From: Corylus avellana
Lineage: Eukaryota; Streptophyta; Magnoliopsida; Fagales; Betulaceae
DNA length: 64,000 nucleotides
Assembly (NCBI RefSeq): GCF_901000735.1
Contig: NC_081551.1
Coordinates: 13,275,700-13,339,699 of the forward strand
Direction: 5' to 3'
The notes under the pieces are model-generated. The model did no database searches. It was not told where the DNA came from and saw only the letters and a program-made list of their open reading frames with translations. The translations under genes and the position numbers were made by a program. Positions 22,965-33,798 of the stretch are shown piece after piece; position 1 is the stretch's first letter; each line of letters begins with the position of its first letter.

Positions 22965-24315
22965 TGATAAGTGTCAAATATTGCATACTTGGACCCCTTT
23001 ATTTACATTAGTTAATCCTTTAGTTGTGTCGTTATTTAATATTTTGTGTTAGTTTTGTGTTTTTAATGTTTTGTAGGTTAATAAGGAAAAACTACAGCTT
23101 TAAAGGAAAAAATACAAAGTTTTGAAAAAAAAAATCATACTTTGAGAAGACCTTGATGATGTGGTTAAGTGTACCCAAATCCAATAAAAGCTTAAATCGG
23201 ATTAAAGATCAGATTGGATAAAATTTCGGATTTGATTCAAATTCAGATTCTGCACATGTCTTAGTATTTTCACCATAACTTTCTGGTCAAATATCTAATC
23301 GAAGTGATTCAAACAGAATTGGAAAGCTAACTCAAAATAATACAATTCTTGTGAAATAGGATTTTCCTAATTCAGAAGGTTACTATGCCAAAATTGCCCC
23401 GCAATTAAATGATACAAATCTGGACGAATCCTATTCCGATTTCAGACTTCTATTTTGACTGGGAGACAGACCTCCAAATTATCTAGGTTTAATAGGGCTT
23501 CTAAGACTTTCCTAAGCCTATAAGTAGACCTCTTTGCATTCAAGAAAATATATAGAATTCCATAGCAAAATTCTACAGTTTTTCTCTTTTTAGTTTAGGT
23601 TTTCTTTAGATTTAGGTTTTATTTTTATATGGAGCTAAATTCCCAACATCAATACTTTCACGTAAGTCTTTATTTATCTGATTTTATTGGATTTAATATT
23701 TCAATTGTTTTACTTATTTTCAATGTGTAGAGTGATTCTTGGATATCTTTTGTGATTCAATAATACATTTGATGATTTAAGATAATTTCACATAATTGAT
23801 TGCTTGATTTTATTTACCTAAATAATTGGATATCCCTTGTGATTTGTTCTACGGATACATTTAGTGTTTCAATTAAGATTAAATATCTTTTGTGATTTAT
23901 GGATACATCTGATGACTTAATTGTTATTGGATTCCTCTTGTGATTTGTGCAATGAATGGATACATGGGATGGTTTTGATTAACTGTTGAAGCATAGTAAA
24001 ACATATCTAAGATTTTAATTGTGAGAACTTCAGATTAATATTGATAAATATGGAAGTATGTTGTTATGATTCAGTGAGTGTGAATTCGTAAAACTTAGTA
24101 TTTTATCTCTTAGTTTATTTTAATTTGTTTATGTTTGTCTTTTAATTTCAAAAATTAAAATTCAAAATCCTTTTGAAACTAGGTTAGGATTTAATTAGTT
24201 TAGATTTAAATTGCTCTTTCAAGAATACAATTCTCTAAGGGATTGACCTCGCACTTGCAATCTATTAAACTACAATCGATTCGTGCACTTGCGAGTTAAA
24301 TAAATTTGCACAACA
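22965..24315 (+). repeat. Solo LTR of family C (C1) inside the D LTR
   Basis: 1351 bp, TGATAAGTGTCAAATATTGC to TTTGCACAACA, with exact ATAAG duplications at 22960-22964 and 24316-24320. The corresponding empty site is present in the sister LTR at about 28490-28505 (AAATAAGCATAATTAGGG). It therefore inserted after D and later lost its interior by LTR-LTR recombination. Confidence 0.93.
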
Positions 24316-24636
24316 ATAAGTATAATTAGGGCTTCAATCTAGCCCTCCTAAAGAGTTACTTACACATAATGAAAATAAAACTAAAAAGAAAAGGGAAAGA
24401 AAGAACCGAAAACTGCTCCTAGAAGTAGCCTCCAATTCCTCTCCCAAAGTTGTGTCTATTCCTAGATGATTATTCTCATGGTTTAGAGATTTATTTATAG
24501 GGCTTTAGAAGTTCTTGTTACACTAGTAAACCTAGAAAATTCGTAGGGTTTTAGTCCTATTACAAGTGGGACTTGGAAAATCCTAATTTGGAAGGAAAGG
24601 AAGCTTGGCCGTAGCTCTTGGTTCTCCAGCGTAGGG

Positions 24637-24730
24637 GTGCGATCGATCACAGCCCATGTGCAATCGATCATAGACCATGTACACTCGATCGCAAGTGTGA
24701 TCGATCATAGGTCTCTTGCGATCGATCGCA
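24637..24730. repeat. Palindrome cluster in D 3' LTR
   Basis: Contains GTGCGATCGATCAC (24637-24650), GTGCAATCGATCAT, ACTCGATCGCAAGTG, GTGATCGATCAT and a perfect palindrome TGCGATCGATCGCA (24717-24730). The sister LTR has the same cluster at 28813-28914. Confidence 0.8.
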
Positions 24731-24923
24731 CTACCAAAAACTCCAACTTTTCCCAATTTCTCTCTTTGAGCCCAAATCTTCCAGATTTACTTCATTCTCT
24801 TCCAAAAGCCTACAAAAGCATGAAAAACACATAAAAGAACTAAAATAGCATAAATTAACAACACTTAAGGAATTAACACACATAAGTTTAAGGGCTGAAA
24901 TATGAATATTTTGGCACTTAACA

Positions 24924-25745
24924 CACCCCCAAACTTACATATTGCTAGTCCCTTAGCAATACAAAACTAAAAACAAAATGAAATACAAAAACAACAAGAT
25001 AAATCCATCTTTTGTGGGATGTACGATTGCATTTAACAAGCCTTTTAAACCCCTAGGAATTCCCTAGTGGACGAGTGAAATCTCGTAAGGGTTTTCCTAG
25101 AATGTTACCTACAAACATCATGCAAGAATTCATGTTATCCAAAAATTAAAGTATCACTCAAGACCATGATTTTCATTCATTAGCGAGCTTAAAAGATAAA
25201 CTCCATCTTCACATTGAATTGGAATCTCAAAGTTTAATTACTTACAAAAGACATGCTAAAGCATCACAATTTTGAAAATAGTGTAAAGTGAACCAGCACC
25301 TAAATACTAAGCTTCCAATTATTTCCAATGTGCAATGTCTCAATATCTTAAATTTCACTGAAATCTCTATTAGAGCGAATAATTATGGCATATATATATA
25401 TATATATATATATTCTTTTCTTTTTATTCGTTAGGTTGTGCAATGCTTGGTTCCCTTAAACTTTTTAATTGACTCATGTAACGAGTGTTAAGTCAATGAC
25501 TCCCAAACCAAATGGTTTTAGGGCATTAGGTGTAAAGGCACCCCTAGGACTTACTAACTCGAGTAAAAAAGGCTACAAAACCAAACTAACCATGACTTTA
25601 ACCAAATCAAAATTCTTCACCTTTTAACGTGAACACTCAATGTTTTGAGGCAAGATGTCCAGTTACTTAGTAAAAAGCTTATCAATATATATATATATAT
25701 ATATATATTCTTTTTTTTTCTTTTTATCACACACACACACACACA

Positions 25746-25780
<35 letters not shown>

Positions 25781-26463
25781 ATCATCCAGTCCTACCCAAG
25801 ACATAAAAAACACACACATCAAACTTCATGTCATACCTCACAAATTATGTGCTAATGTGCTTGTGTAAGATCAGATCAAACATGTGAATTCTTAACTCTC
25901 CTAAGCAAGTAACCCAACTAAAAAAAAAAAAGAAAAAACTCAATTATTAGATCATATGTTCAAAATTTTAGGCTCACCAATGAAATCAAATCACAATTCT
26001 TAAGATCAACCAAAATTTTAAGGCAAACATGAACATGCATATATATTCTTTTTTTTTTTTTTTTCTTTTCACAAACAACAAAAATAAAATAAAACTAGGA
26101 CAATTTTTTTTTTTTTTCATAAATAATAAAAATAAAAATAAAATAGAGCTGGAACAAAATGTGTGTAAAGTGTCTCCCATACCCCCAAACTTAAATTACA
26201 CATTGTCCCCAATGTGTCTATAACATGGAAAGAATTTACCCGGGAGATTGACAAACTATTTGGAATAGTATGGCTCATAGCACACCCCTAAACTTGAATT
26301 GAAGCACACTGGTCCCTGCAATACACTAAAGTAACAAATGAAAACAAAAACAAAATAAAAATAAAACAAACAAACAAAATAAAAAGGATATGCAGTGGGG
26401 TGCCTCCCATGAGCACTAAGTTTAACGTTTTCAGCCAGACTATGACACTTTAAACTTGAAGCA
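24924..26463 (-). other. Element D 3' noncoding region
   Basis: The minus-strand polypurine tract AAGTTTGGGGGTG ends at 24924, next to the LTR, with GGGACTAGCAATATG upstream as in elements A and B. Simple repeats occur at about 25388-25412 and 25685-25710 (TA), 25727-25746 (CA) and 25756-25780 (AAT). The CCCCCAAACTT motif recurs near 26180. No genes. Confidence 0.7.
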
Positions 26464-27427
26464 CTAGTCTTTTCTTCTTTTGCACCAAAGAGAATGAATT
26501 CTTCCTACTGCACGATGCTTCTGAATGTATATAGATCGGGGAGGACCACTTTGAGTTTTCTCAAACAGTTTCTCATCCGGTGGAGAATCATGAACTAGAA
26601 TAAAGTAGGAAGAAAACTCAGGGAGCTTCTCTATCTTGATGTCCTCAATTTGTTCATGTGGTAGCTCTAACAGACTCCTTTCCTGGCCTCTTGGTGTTTC
26701 AAAAATAAGAGCTAATGTTGAAGAAATCTCAGTACTCTCTTCTTTTTCCTGATGTGACTCCTGTGGAACTTCGGTTCTCTCCTTATTCCCCTCTTCCACT
26801 TGATTTTCAACCATCTCTTCTCTCCTCAATGTGACAGCTTGCTCATGATAGTAGGTGCACTCTTCCTCCATGTAATTCTCATTAGGATTGGCCACCAACT
26901 CACTTTGACACTCTTCTTCTTCTTCTTCTTCTTCTTTAAGTGTATCTGATTTTTGCTTGAGGTGGGCCTCCATCCATTCAAATGATTGCTCTCTTTCCTC
27001 CATGCGGCTAAGATGAGCTGCCGAATGTTTTGTAAAGTTAGCATACTGTTTTTCTACGGCAGCAACTGCTTCTTCTAAGGCAGACCTTTTTTGGAGGATG
27101 TGGTTCTTCTTGATATTGTTGTTGTGGAGTTGATTGAGAAGAATATGCATGATCATAGAATTGCTGATATGAGTGATGTTGCAGTCCATGAGATTGTTGA
27201 GCATGAATTCCGGGAGCTTGAGCTTGCCTTGAGGGATTGGACTGTTGGCTCCATGTTGGGTTACAGGAATCAAAATAGCGGCCGTTCTCCGGTCTAGAGA
27301 ACGATGTGTTCTTATATCCATTAAATTTGTTAGAAATTTGTCTCATTATAAGACATTCTCTATCATGGTGATAAGGGCTATGGCATAAAGAACATGGTCC
27401 ATGGGGTGTCGAAACGCCTCCCCACAT
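26464..27427 (-). pseudogene. gag: Element D truncated gag: zinc knuckle plus coiled coil
   Basis: On the minus strand the frame begins just before a perfect zinc knuckle CSLCHSPYHHDREC (near residue 12) and runs through a Gln/Ser/Pro-rich segment (WSQQSNPSRQAQAPG). Near 27110 the frame shifts by one and continues for about 215 residues to 26464: RSALEEAVAAVEKQYANFTK, a heptad-like coiled coil, a run of eight Glu encoded by a GAA repeat, and VANPNENYMEEE shared with element B. The normal N-terminal capsid domain is missing. The long open part is unusual next to the decayed copies of A and B. Likely role in life: RNA binding; now broken by the frameshift unless frameshifting is programmed. Confidence 0.7.
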
Positions 27428-27570
27428 GTGTTAAATTTTAAAAATAAAATAACAAAAAGTTAAAATAAAAATAAAACTTACGAAGATGCAGACTCAAGTG
27501 ACCCTGCATGAAATAAAAGAAAAAAAAAAAAGATCTATAATTAGTGCAGTAACTTTGCTGCTCTCTGAAT

Positions 27571-27648
27571 GTGCGATTGATCGTACTGTGAGGTGCGCTC
27601 AATTGCACTAGTGTGCTTGATCGCCCTGGTTGGGCGCTAGAGTGCACC
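27571..27648. repeat. Palindrome cluster in element D leader
   Basis: Copies include GTGCGATTGATCGTAC, GTGCGCTCAATTGCAC, GTGTGCTTGATCGCCC and GGGCGCTAGAGTGCAC, between the primer site and gag. Position and motif match the leaders of elements A and B. Confidence 0.75.
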
Positions 27649-27748
27649 TCCAGAGGCAGAATAGGAATTGCGGAAAAAACTAGAAATACAAAAAAATTTA
27701 AAACAAAAATAAATTAAAGGAAAAAAAAATTCCAAACAAAATCAAACA

Positions 27749-27766
27749 ATCCTGGGCAGCGGCTCC
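27749..27766 (-). other. Primer-binding site of element D (tRNA-Asp-like)
   Basis: The minus strand after the LTR reads TTTTTGGAGCCGCTGCCCAGG, a mutated form of the TGGCGCCGTTGCCGGGG site seen in A and B. It lies about eight bases inside the LTR end, as in element B. Confidence 0.7.
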
Positions 27767-27773
27767 AAAAATT

Positions 27774-29106
27774 TGTTGTGCTAAATACTACCTAAATTAA
27801 TAGATAATATTTAGTACGTTTTACTTGCAAGTGCACAAGATCAAACAATAGTATAGTGCAGCAAGTACGAGCTCGACCCCACAGAGATTGTTGATTTTGT
27901 CTTAGAAGTAATTAAAAATATCAAATTGTCACTAAATTGATATTGTGAAAAAGAAATAAAAAGAAATAAAGATAAATGAAAAACTAAAGGTAGGGCTTTG
28001 ATATTGACCACTAATCATACTTAGATAATATAACAATATGCCAATGATCCAATCATATTGTGAATACTTAATGTTTTGCCAATCTAAGGGTATGGGTGTC
28101 TACTACTTAAATTATTGATTTTCCTAAACAACGAATTAGGCATGGGTGTCTACTCTAATTCTTTTCTTTCTTAATGGATTTATTATGGGTGTGTACTGAA
28201 TTGTTCTTTAAGAAAGCATAAATCTGTGAAAATCGACAAACACATGAGGCCTAGGGGATGGGTATCTAGTCCCGGTTCCCCATGTTGATTAACCCAAGAA
28301 CCTGGAGTGAATTTCTTTTGTTACTCTTATTAAACCTAGGACTCGATCATCTAAATTGATTTAATTAACTAGTTCATACCACATGCATATGTTGATCAGA
28401 CAAACACATATGAGGAATTCAATAAAACAAGAATTAATCAAGTTAAGCAACACAATATGATTATCACAAAGGCGCCAATATCGAAATATTAAATAAGCAT
28501 AATTAGGGCTTCAATCTATCCCTTCTAAAGAGTTAGTTACACATAATGAAAATAAAAATAAAAATAAAAGGGAAAGAAAGAACCGAAAACTACTCGTAGA
28601 AGTAGCCTCCAATTCCTCTCCCAAAGTTGTGTCTATTCCCAGATGATTATTCTCAAGGTTCAGAGGTTTATTTATAGGGCTTTAGAAGTCCTTGTTACAC
28701 TAGTAAACCTAAAACATTCGTAGGGTTTTAGTCTTATTACAGGTGGGACTTGGAAAACCCTAATACGAAAGGAAAGGGAGCCTAGCCATAGCTCTTTGTT
28801 CTCTAGCACACAGGTGCCATCGATCACAGTCTGTGTGCGCTCAATTGCAAGTGCAATCGATCATAGAGCATGTGCACTCGATCGCAAGTGCGATCGATCA
28901 GGAGATCGATCGTACTACTAGAAACTCCAACTTTTCCCAATTTCTCTCTTTGAGCCCAAATCTTTCAGATTTACTTCATTCTCTTCCAAAAGCCTACAAA
29001 AGCATGGAAAACGCATAAAAGAACTAAAATAGCATAAATTAACAACACTTAAGGAATTAACACACATAAGTTTAAGGGCTGAAATATGAATATTTGGCAC
29101 TTAACA
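27774..29106 (-). repeat. 5' LTR of element D
   Basis: 1333 bp; on the minus strand TGTTAAGTGCCAAATATTC to AGCACAACA. A TATA-like box on the minus strand is at about 28668-28676. A palindrome cluster occupies 28813-28914, upstream of the TATA box in the direction of transcription. Confidence 0.9.
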
Positions 29107-29424
29107 TTGATGAGATGGTTTCTCTCATGTGTTAATAAGTGTTTGTTGTGAGTGCTCAAGTTGATTGGCTGAGAGTATTTGAGCTTGTTCAGTTTTAAAA
29201 AAGGAAAAGGAAGGGGTGAAGTGGATTGTTTCCTAACACTTTGTTTTCTTTTATGAAAATTGTTGTTGCTTCACTCAAGCTCTCTTTCCCAAGGAATTTT
29301 CTGTTTACTCTCTAATCTGCTGTTTAGTCCTTCTTGAAGGTGTATGTCTTGTATGATTCTTGTGCATTTTGGTACACATTGTGACTGTAGTAGGTGCTCT
29401 CATTCATATAATTATCACAAGTAT

Positions 29425-31540
29425 TGTAACATCCCCAGCCCGTTAGGGTTAGGTTTGTTAATGATTTTCTTACTCACAAAGATCCATAAGGTTTATCAAC
29501 TAAACAATACTAGTATAACAATGAATGCATGAAAGTCTAGAATATCATGTCTAAAAATAATAACTAAACTAAAATATTCTTGTTTAATAGAAATATGTCT
29601 CACAACGAGATAGAGATCCTTATTAAAATAAATCTATCAATCTCTGAAAGAAAACAGTGCCAACGCACTTATTAACTTGACTAATATGAAATCATAAGAA
29701 ATCCTAAATACGCCCGCCCCCATTCCGGCCTCCTAGTGCAGCCTGGTCACCACCTAAAACAAGAAATAAAAACTGATGATCCCAAAGGGGGCCTAGTAAG
29801 TGAAATCCACAACTATGAGCAGTTTTACTCCTTGTCCCATTTTGAAAAATGGAACTCATAACTACATATGTTTCCAGTATATTTTTAAAGAAAACAGAAA
29901 GCAAATAAAATATATTTTCATCAATAAAATTTTTGATACTCTTTATCTCATACTAGGGCCCATGTATACTGTTACCCCCATATACTAGGGTTGCACGGTC
30001 CTTGCGACCTGGGATGAGATACTGTGGCCGCAGCCCCATCCCCTGGCCAGCCGATTAACTTTGGGTGCACTTAGCATGGCAAAAATAAAACTATGATGGA
30101 ACCACCTTCTAGCAGAGCCTCCTTCAGCAGTTGTGCCTCCATCCTTAGCATCGGTACCGAGCTTCTCTCTTGTTTCTCTTGGGCCAAAAATATACTCCTC
30201 CCTACATGTGCCCTCATTTTATAACACTCTTTTCTCATTTCTTGTACTTCTCTAGGGCAACATGTAGAAGGGTTTATCATTCTTTTCTCAAAATCTCTTA
30301 TAAACATCATTATTTTTACAAAGTTTCTTTTTCTCAAACTTGTCATGCATGCAGCATAATTTCATAGTATAAACAAAATAATCATTTGCAGTTTGAAACA
30401 AAATTGCATAAATAGCATGACATGATCATTTTTCTGGAAGGGATAGTAAATTCACTTACCTCTTGACTGTAGTAAAATTTTCCTCTGACTGCTAACTAAT
30501 CTCCTGAAGGAAATACAGACAAATTACTACCCTCATGCACATCACATCAAAACATTCTACTACTATTACGAGTTGGCTTGCTAATTAATTGAGAATGAAC
30601 TTACTTAGATATTTAGGTATGTATAAAATTTTCAGAATTTATTTTATTTAGTAGTACTCCTTTATATATATACTTTAAGTTCTTCCATACAGATACATAT
30701 ATATGTATACTGCCCACTATCCCACCTATATATATATATATATAGATATATATATATTGAAGCAATCCAGATGTACATATATTTGAAGTCCTTCAAGTCA
30801 TTATATATATCTACATATTTTTGAAGAAATCCAGATGTACGTATATAAAAATACTACAAATCATTATGTATATATATATATAAATATATCTCTATACTTT
30901 AATGTATTCTTCATGTATATGAATATTTATAAATCCTTCAAATCATTATATATATATGGTTGCACGTGAGGAGTAAAAAGAAGAAAACAAATCTCTCTTT
31001 CCCACTACAAGACCACACGACAACCAAGGCAAGAAGATACTAAAATTTGACAAAACACTTATGCTCTCAATTATATATAAGAAGAAGAAAGAAACAATAT
31101 GTGAGGCAAAAACCATACCGGACGCACAACAGGGAGAGTGACGTGAGGAGAAAAAGGTGAGCAGCAGGGAAAATTCTTTTTATTTTTATTTTTTCTTTCT
31201 TCCTTTCTCTCTTCCTTTCTTGGTGTGCGGAAAGATTTTGTTTCGTCCCATTAAATAGGCTTTATAAAAGAGACAGAAAATAGGTTTTGAGGAGCTTAGG
31301 GTTTTTTTTTTTTTTTTTTAAGTCGGTGCCTAGGGCTTTCCATATATATATATATATATTCTTCTTTATTTTATTATTATTATTATTACTACTATTTATA
31401 TTTTACTATTTTATTTTTATTATTACTATTATTATATATATTTTTAAATTCGTCCATTCTCATTGTTAACCTAAGCCAACCCCTTTTTAAAAATCTATGA
31501 GTCAACTAAAAATACCCTAAAGGGACTTAGGATTGTCACA
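29425..31540 (-). repeat. Solo-LTR-like element F1
   Basis: Starts TGTAACATCCCCAGCCCG and ends GGATTGTCACA on the plus strand, flanked by AGTAT at 29420-29424 and 31541-31545. Read on the minus strand it begins TGTGACAATCC and ends GGGGATGTTACA, a common gypsy LTR pattern. No reading frame of note; several (TA)n runs at 30720-30970 and a homopolymer T run near 31300. Length 2116 bp. The related F2 lies at 36765-39352. Confidence 0.7.
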
Positions 31541-31545
31541 AGTAT

Positions 31546-32259
31546 GTTCTTGTGTTGTTTTGAAGAGGGCATCTATTTTTCTTGAAAAGCAAGTATGTTG
31601 TTTTTCAAAACATGATTGAGATGTTTTTCTCCTCAATCTTTGTCTTTCTCTCAAAAAAATTTGTGCTTTTGTTTCGAAACCTTTTTGTTGATTGGGTGTG
31701 CTTGCATTAGAGTCTTGATTATGTCTTGAATCTTTCTTGATGCCTTGTAGAATCCTAATGTGCGTACTTCTCTGGTTTGGATATTCCTCCTTGAAGGTAG
31801 TTGTTGGTTGCTTCCCTCACCTTCCTGTTCTAGGATGAGTTGTACTTATTAATCCAGTTGCACTTAGGTTGTTTGGATTGTATTCTCTTAGTTCTTTGTA
31901 GGAAAGTTGTCTTTTCCTTCATTCCAAAGAGCAAAAGTGGATGTTGGTTCTACACCTCCTATGGGTCCTTCTAAAGTTGAAGTTGTATTTGCCAAGAGAT
32001 TTGTGACTGGTAGTGACTGAGCTATGATCCTTTCCAAGAAGCTCAATCAAGAAAAGTGGTAAAGGTTGCCTTGACCTTAATCTTTTTGTCCACACATTTG
32101 CAATCTTATGTGTTGTGCATCACCTTTGCTCAAGTGATTGAATTGTTTGAGTGATTGCAAATTGTTGTGTCTTTGCATGCTTCTAGTGTTTTAGTTAACC
32201 TTCTTGGCCTTTGCATGCTTGATTTCCTATTGATGATGTTGTTGAAATTTGGATAATCC
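31546..32259. other. Unassigned sequence before the second gap
   Basis: Continuation of the pre-insertion sequence 21091-22236/29112-29419. No domain is recognised. If the ARGLU1-like exon belongs to a living gene, this could be intron, but nothing in the sequence proves it. Confidence 0.35.
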
Positions 32260-32359
32260 NNNNNNNNNNNNNNNNNNNNNNNNNNNNNNNNNNNNNNNNN
32301 NNNNNNNNNNNNNNNNNNNNNNNNNNNNNNNNNNNNNNNNNNNNNNNNNNNNNNNNNNN
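32260..32359. other. Assembly gap (100 N)
   Basis: Exactly 100 N, a placeholder of unknown true length. No paralogous copy in the window covers it. It lies 244 bp upstream of the host-gene-like exon, so further exon sequence could be hidden here. Confidence 0.9.
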
Positions 32360-32603
32360 TTGCTAGTTGAGGGGACCTAGGGGGACTTTAATTTATATTC
32401 TAACACTCTCCTAATCCTAACGTGGGTTTCATATTCTGCTGATTGATTAGTACTTGGGTTTGGGATAACCAAGTGGTTGGGTTTACCCTTTGTTAGCATA
32501 GTATACTCCTGTGGTTATATGTTGTAAACGTCTTGTCATTTTTCTCCTCTTTTCTATCATTATATTCAAATAAGTATTCTGATATGATCACAAAATGTCA
32601 CAG

Positions 32604-32861
32604 GAACAGGCCCGAAAAGAGAGAGAAGAGCTGGATAAGATGCTAGAAGAGAATAGGAGGAGAGTGGAAGAGGCTCAAAGAAGGGAGGCTTTAGAGCTGC
32701 AGCGGAAAGAGGAGGAACGGTACCGTGAGTTGGAGCTCATTCAAAGACAAAAAGAGGAGACTGCTTGGAGAAAAAAGCTAGAAGAGGAAGAAGCAAACCA
32801 AATGAAATTGTTGGGTAAGAGTAAACCCAAGCCGAAGCTTTCTGGTATTGGTTTACAATGA
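32604..32861 (+). CDS. ARGLU1-like protein, C-terminal exon (fragment)
   Basis: The frame from GAACAGGCC encodes about 85 residues of charged helix (EELDKMLEENRRRVEEAQ, EEERYRELELIQRQK) ending LLGKSKPKPKLSGIGLQ. Animal and plant arginine/glutamate-rich protein 1 (ARGLU1), a nuclear splicing and transcription co-factor, has the same Glu/Arg coiled-coil tail ending in LGKxKxxPKLSF. A splice acceptor TGTCACAG ends at 32603 after a T-rich stretch, so this looks like the last exon; the ATG at 32595 would lie in the intron. The usual Phe after LS is missing (LSGIG). No upstream exons were found between here and the window start, and a gap lies 244 bp upstream. It may be a real last exon or a captured fragment. 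Confidence 0.65.
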   Translation, partial: EQARKEREELDKMLEENRRRVEEAQRREALELQRKEEERYRELELIQRQKEETAWRKKLEEEEANQMKLLGKSKPKPKLSGIGLQ

Positions 32862-33793
32862 TGATTTCCCTTGCGCCAATGCTTCCCCTTGCTGCAGAAA
32901 CTGTTTATTAGAACTTATATTTGAACAATATTTGGTAAAATAGCTTTGGTTTTGCCACATATCACTTTAGCTCTTCTTTGATGGTCTTCGATTCTTCTTT
33001 GGTTGAGTTACAAAGTTTTGAATGTGATACTTATATTGGAAGCCTAGAAAGAAAAGATACTTATATTCTCGGAAATGGCGTACAATACTAGCTAAATGGA
33101 GTCTAGTCTGTGAACACTTAAAGAGTATGGAAATACCCAGAAATGGGTGTGGAATCTAGTTGCAGAAATGACTGGTCAAAGGACTTGCTAGAACACATAA
33201 GAAAGCCCGGAAGGACAGGAGACGGTCCTTCGTATAGGAGATGTAAACGAGTTTTAGCTCATCTTAAGTAGGCCAGCTGTTAATATGTTCTTGGATAAGA
33301 TTTTCCTCAAGAAGCACTCTCCAGGAAAGGGATAACAAAGAGGAATGGATATGGTTATAATAGGTAGGCAACACATGAATAATGACACCTTCAAGGCATC
33401 CATCACATTTGGAACAACGACGGAAGTTTTGATGTACAAAGTTAGATTCATATTAGCGTTTGAGTGCTTGGTAGGAGGGAACATATATATAGCGGGTTGA
33501 AGAGGGGAGAAGTGAGGGGTACTGTAGACCTCTCCTCTTGTTATTTTTGGTACAAAGGGTGGCTGTTACATGGTCATGAGGTCAACATACGGACAGGAGT
33601 TGCAGTGGGACATAAAATAAAATAGAGAAATGTTATGTGTAATTTCAAGTACTTACTTTCTGATGTGATTGTAAAATCACCATTGGAAGTACATTTATCA
33701 TTTTCGTATGTTTGTATGCCTAAAGAGTTTTTATTGTTCTCTTTCTTTCTTTGTGTGGCATTGAAAGGAAGCACGACAATTGAGCGATGATTA
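32862..33793 (+). other. Probable 3' UTR and unassigned flank
   Basis: The sequence after the stop is T-rich and lacks repeats, as expected of a 3' UTR, up to about 33050. Beyond this no feature is supported. Confidence 0.4.
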
Positions 33794-33798
33794 GTTAA

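Larger units (their letters stand above)
22242..24923 (-). repeat. 3' LTR of element D, split by solo LTR C1
   Basis: On the minus strand it starts TGTTAAGTGCCAAAATATTC and ends AGTACAACA. It matches 27774-29106 apart from the nested 1351-bp C LTR plus its target duplication. A TATA-like CTATAAATAA (minus) is at 24491-24500. Confidence 0.9.
22242..29106 (-). mobile_element. Element D: gypsy (Athila/Tat-type) non-autonomous LTR element, complete
   Basis: Two LTRs (22242-24923 with an insertion, 27774-29106) flank an interior with primer site, truncated gag and polypurine tract. The 5-bp target duplication TTGAT is exact (22237-22241, 29107-29111). Minus-strand order is 5' LTR, PBS, zinc knuckle and coiled-coil gag, 3' noncoding region, AAGTTTGGGGGTG tract, 3' LTR. 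No pol domain is present. Confidence 0.9.

Noticed and set aside
29411..31550. Mutator-like element with a 9-bp duplication CACAAGTAT
   Set aside because: The CACA can belong to the element's own end (...TGTCACA); a 5-bp AGTAT duplication with TG...CA ends is simpler and fits F2.
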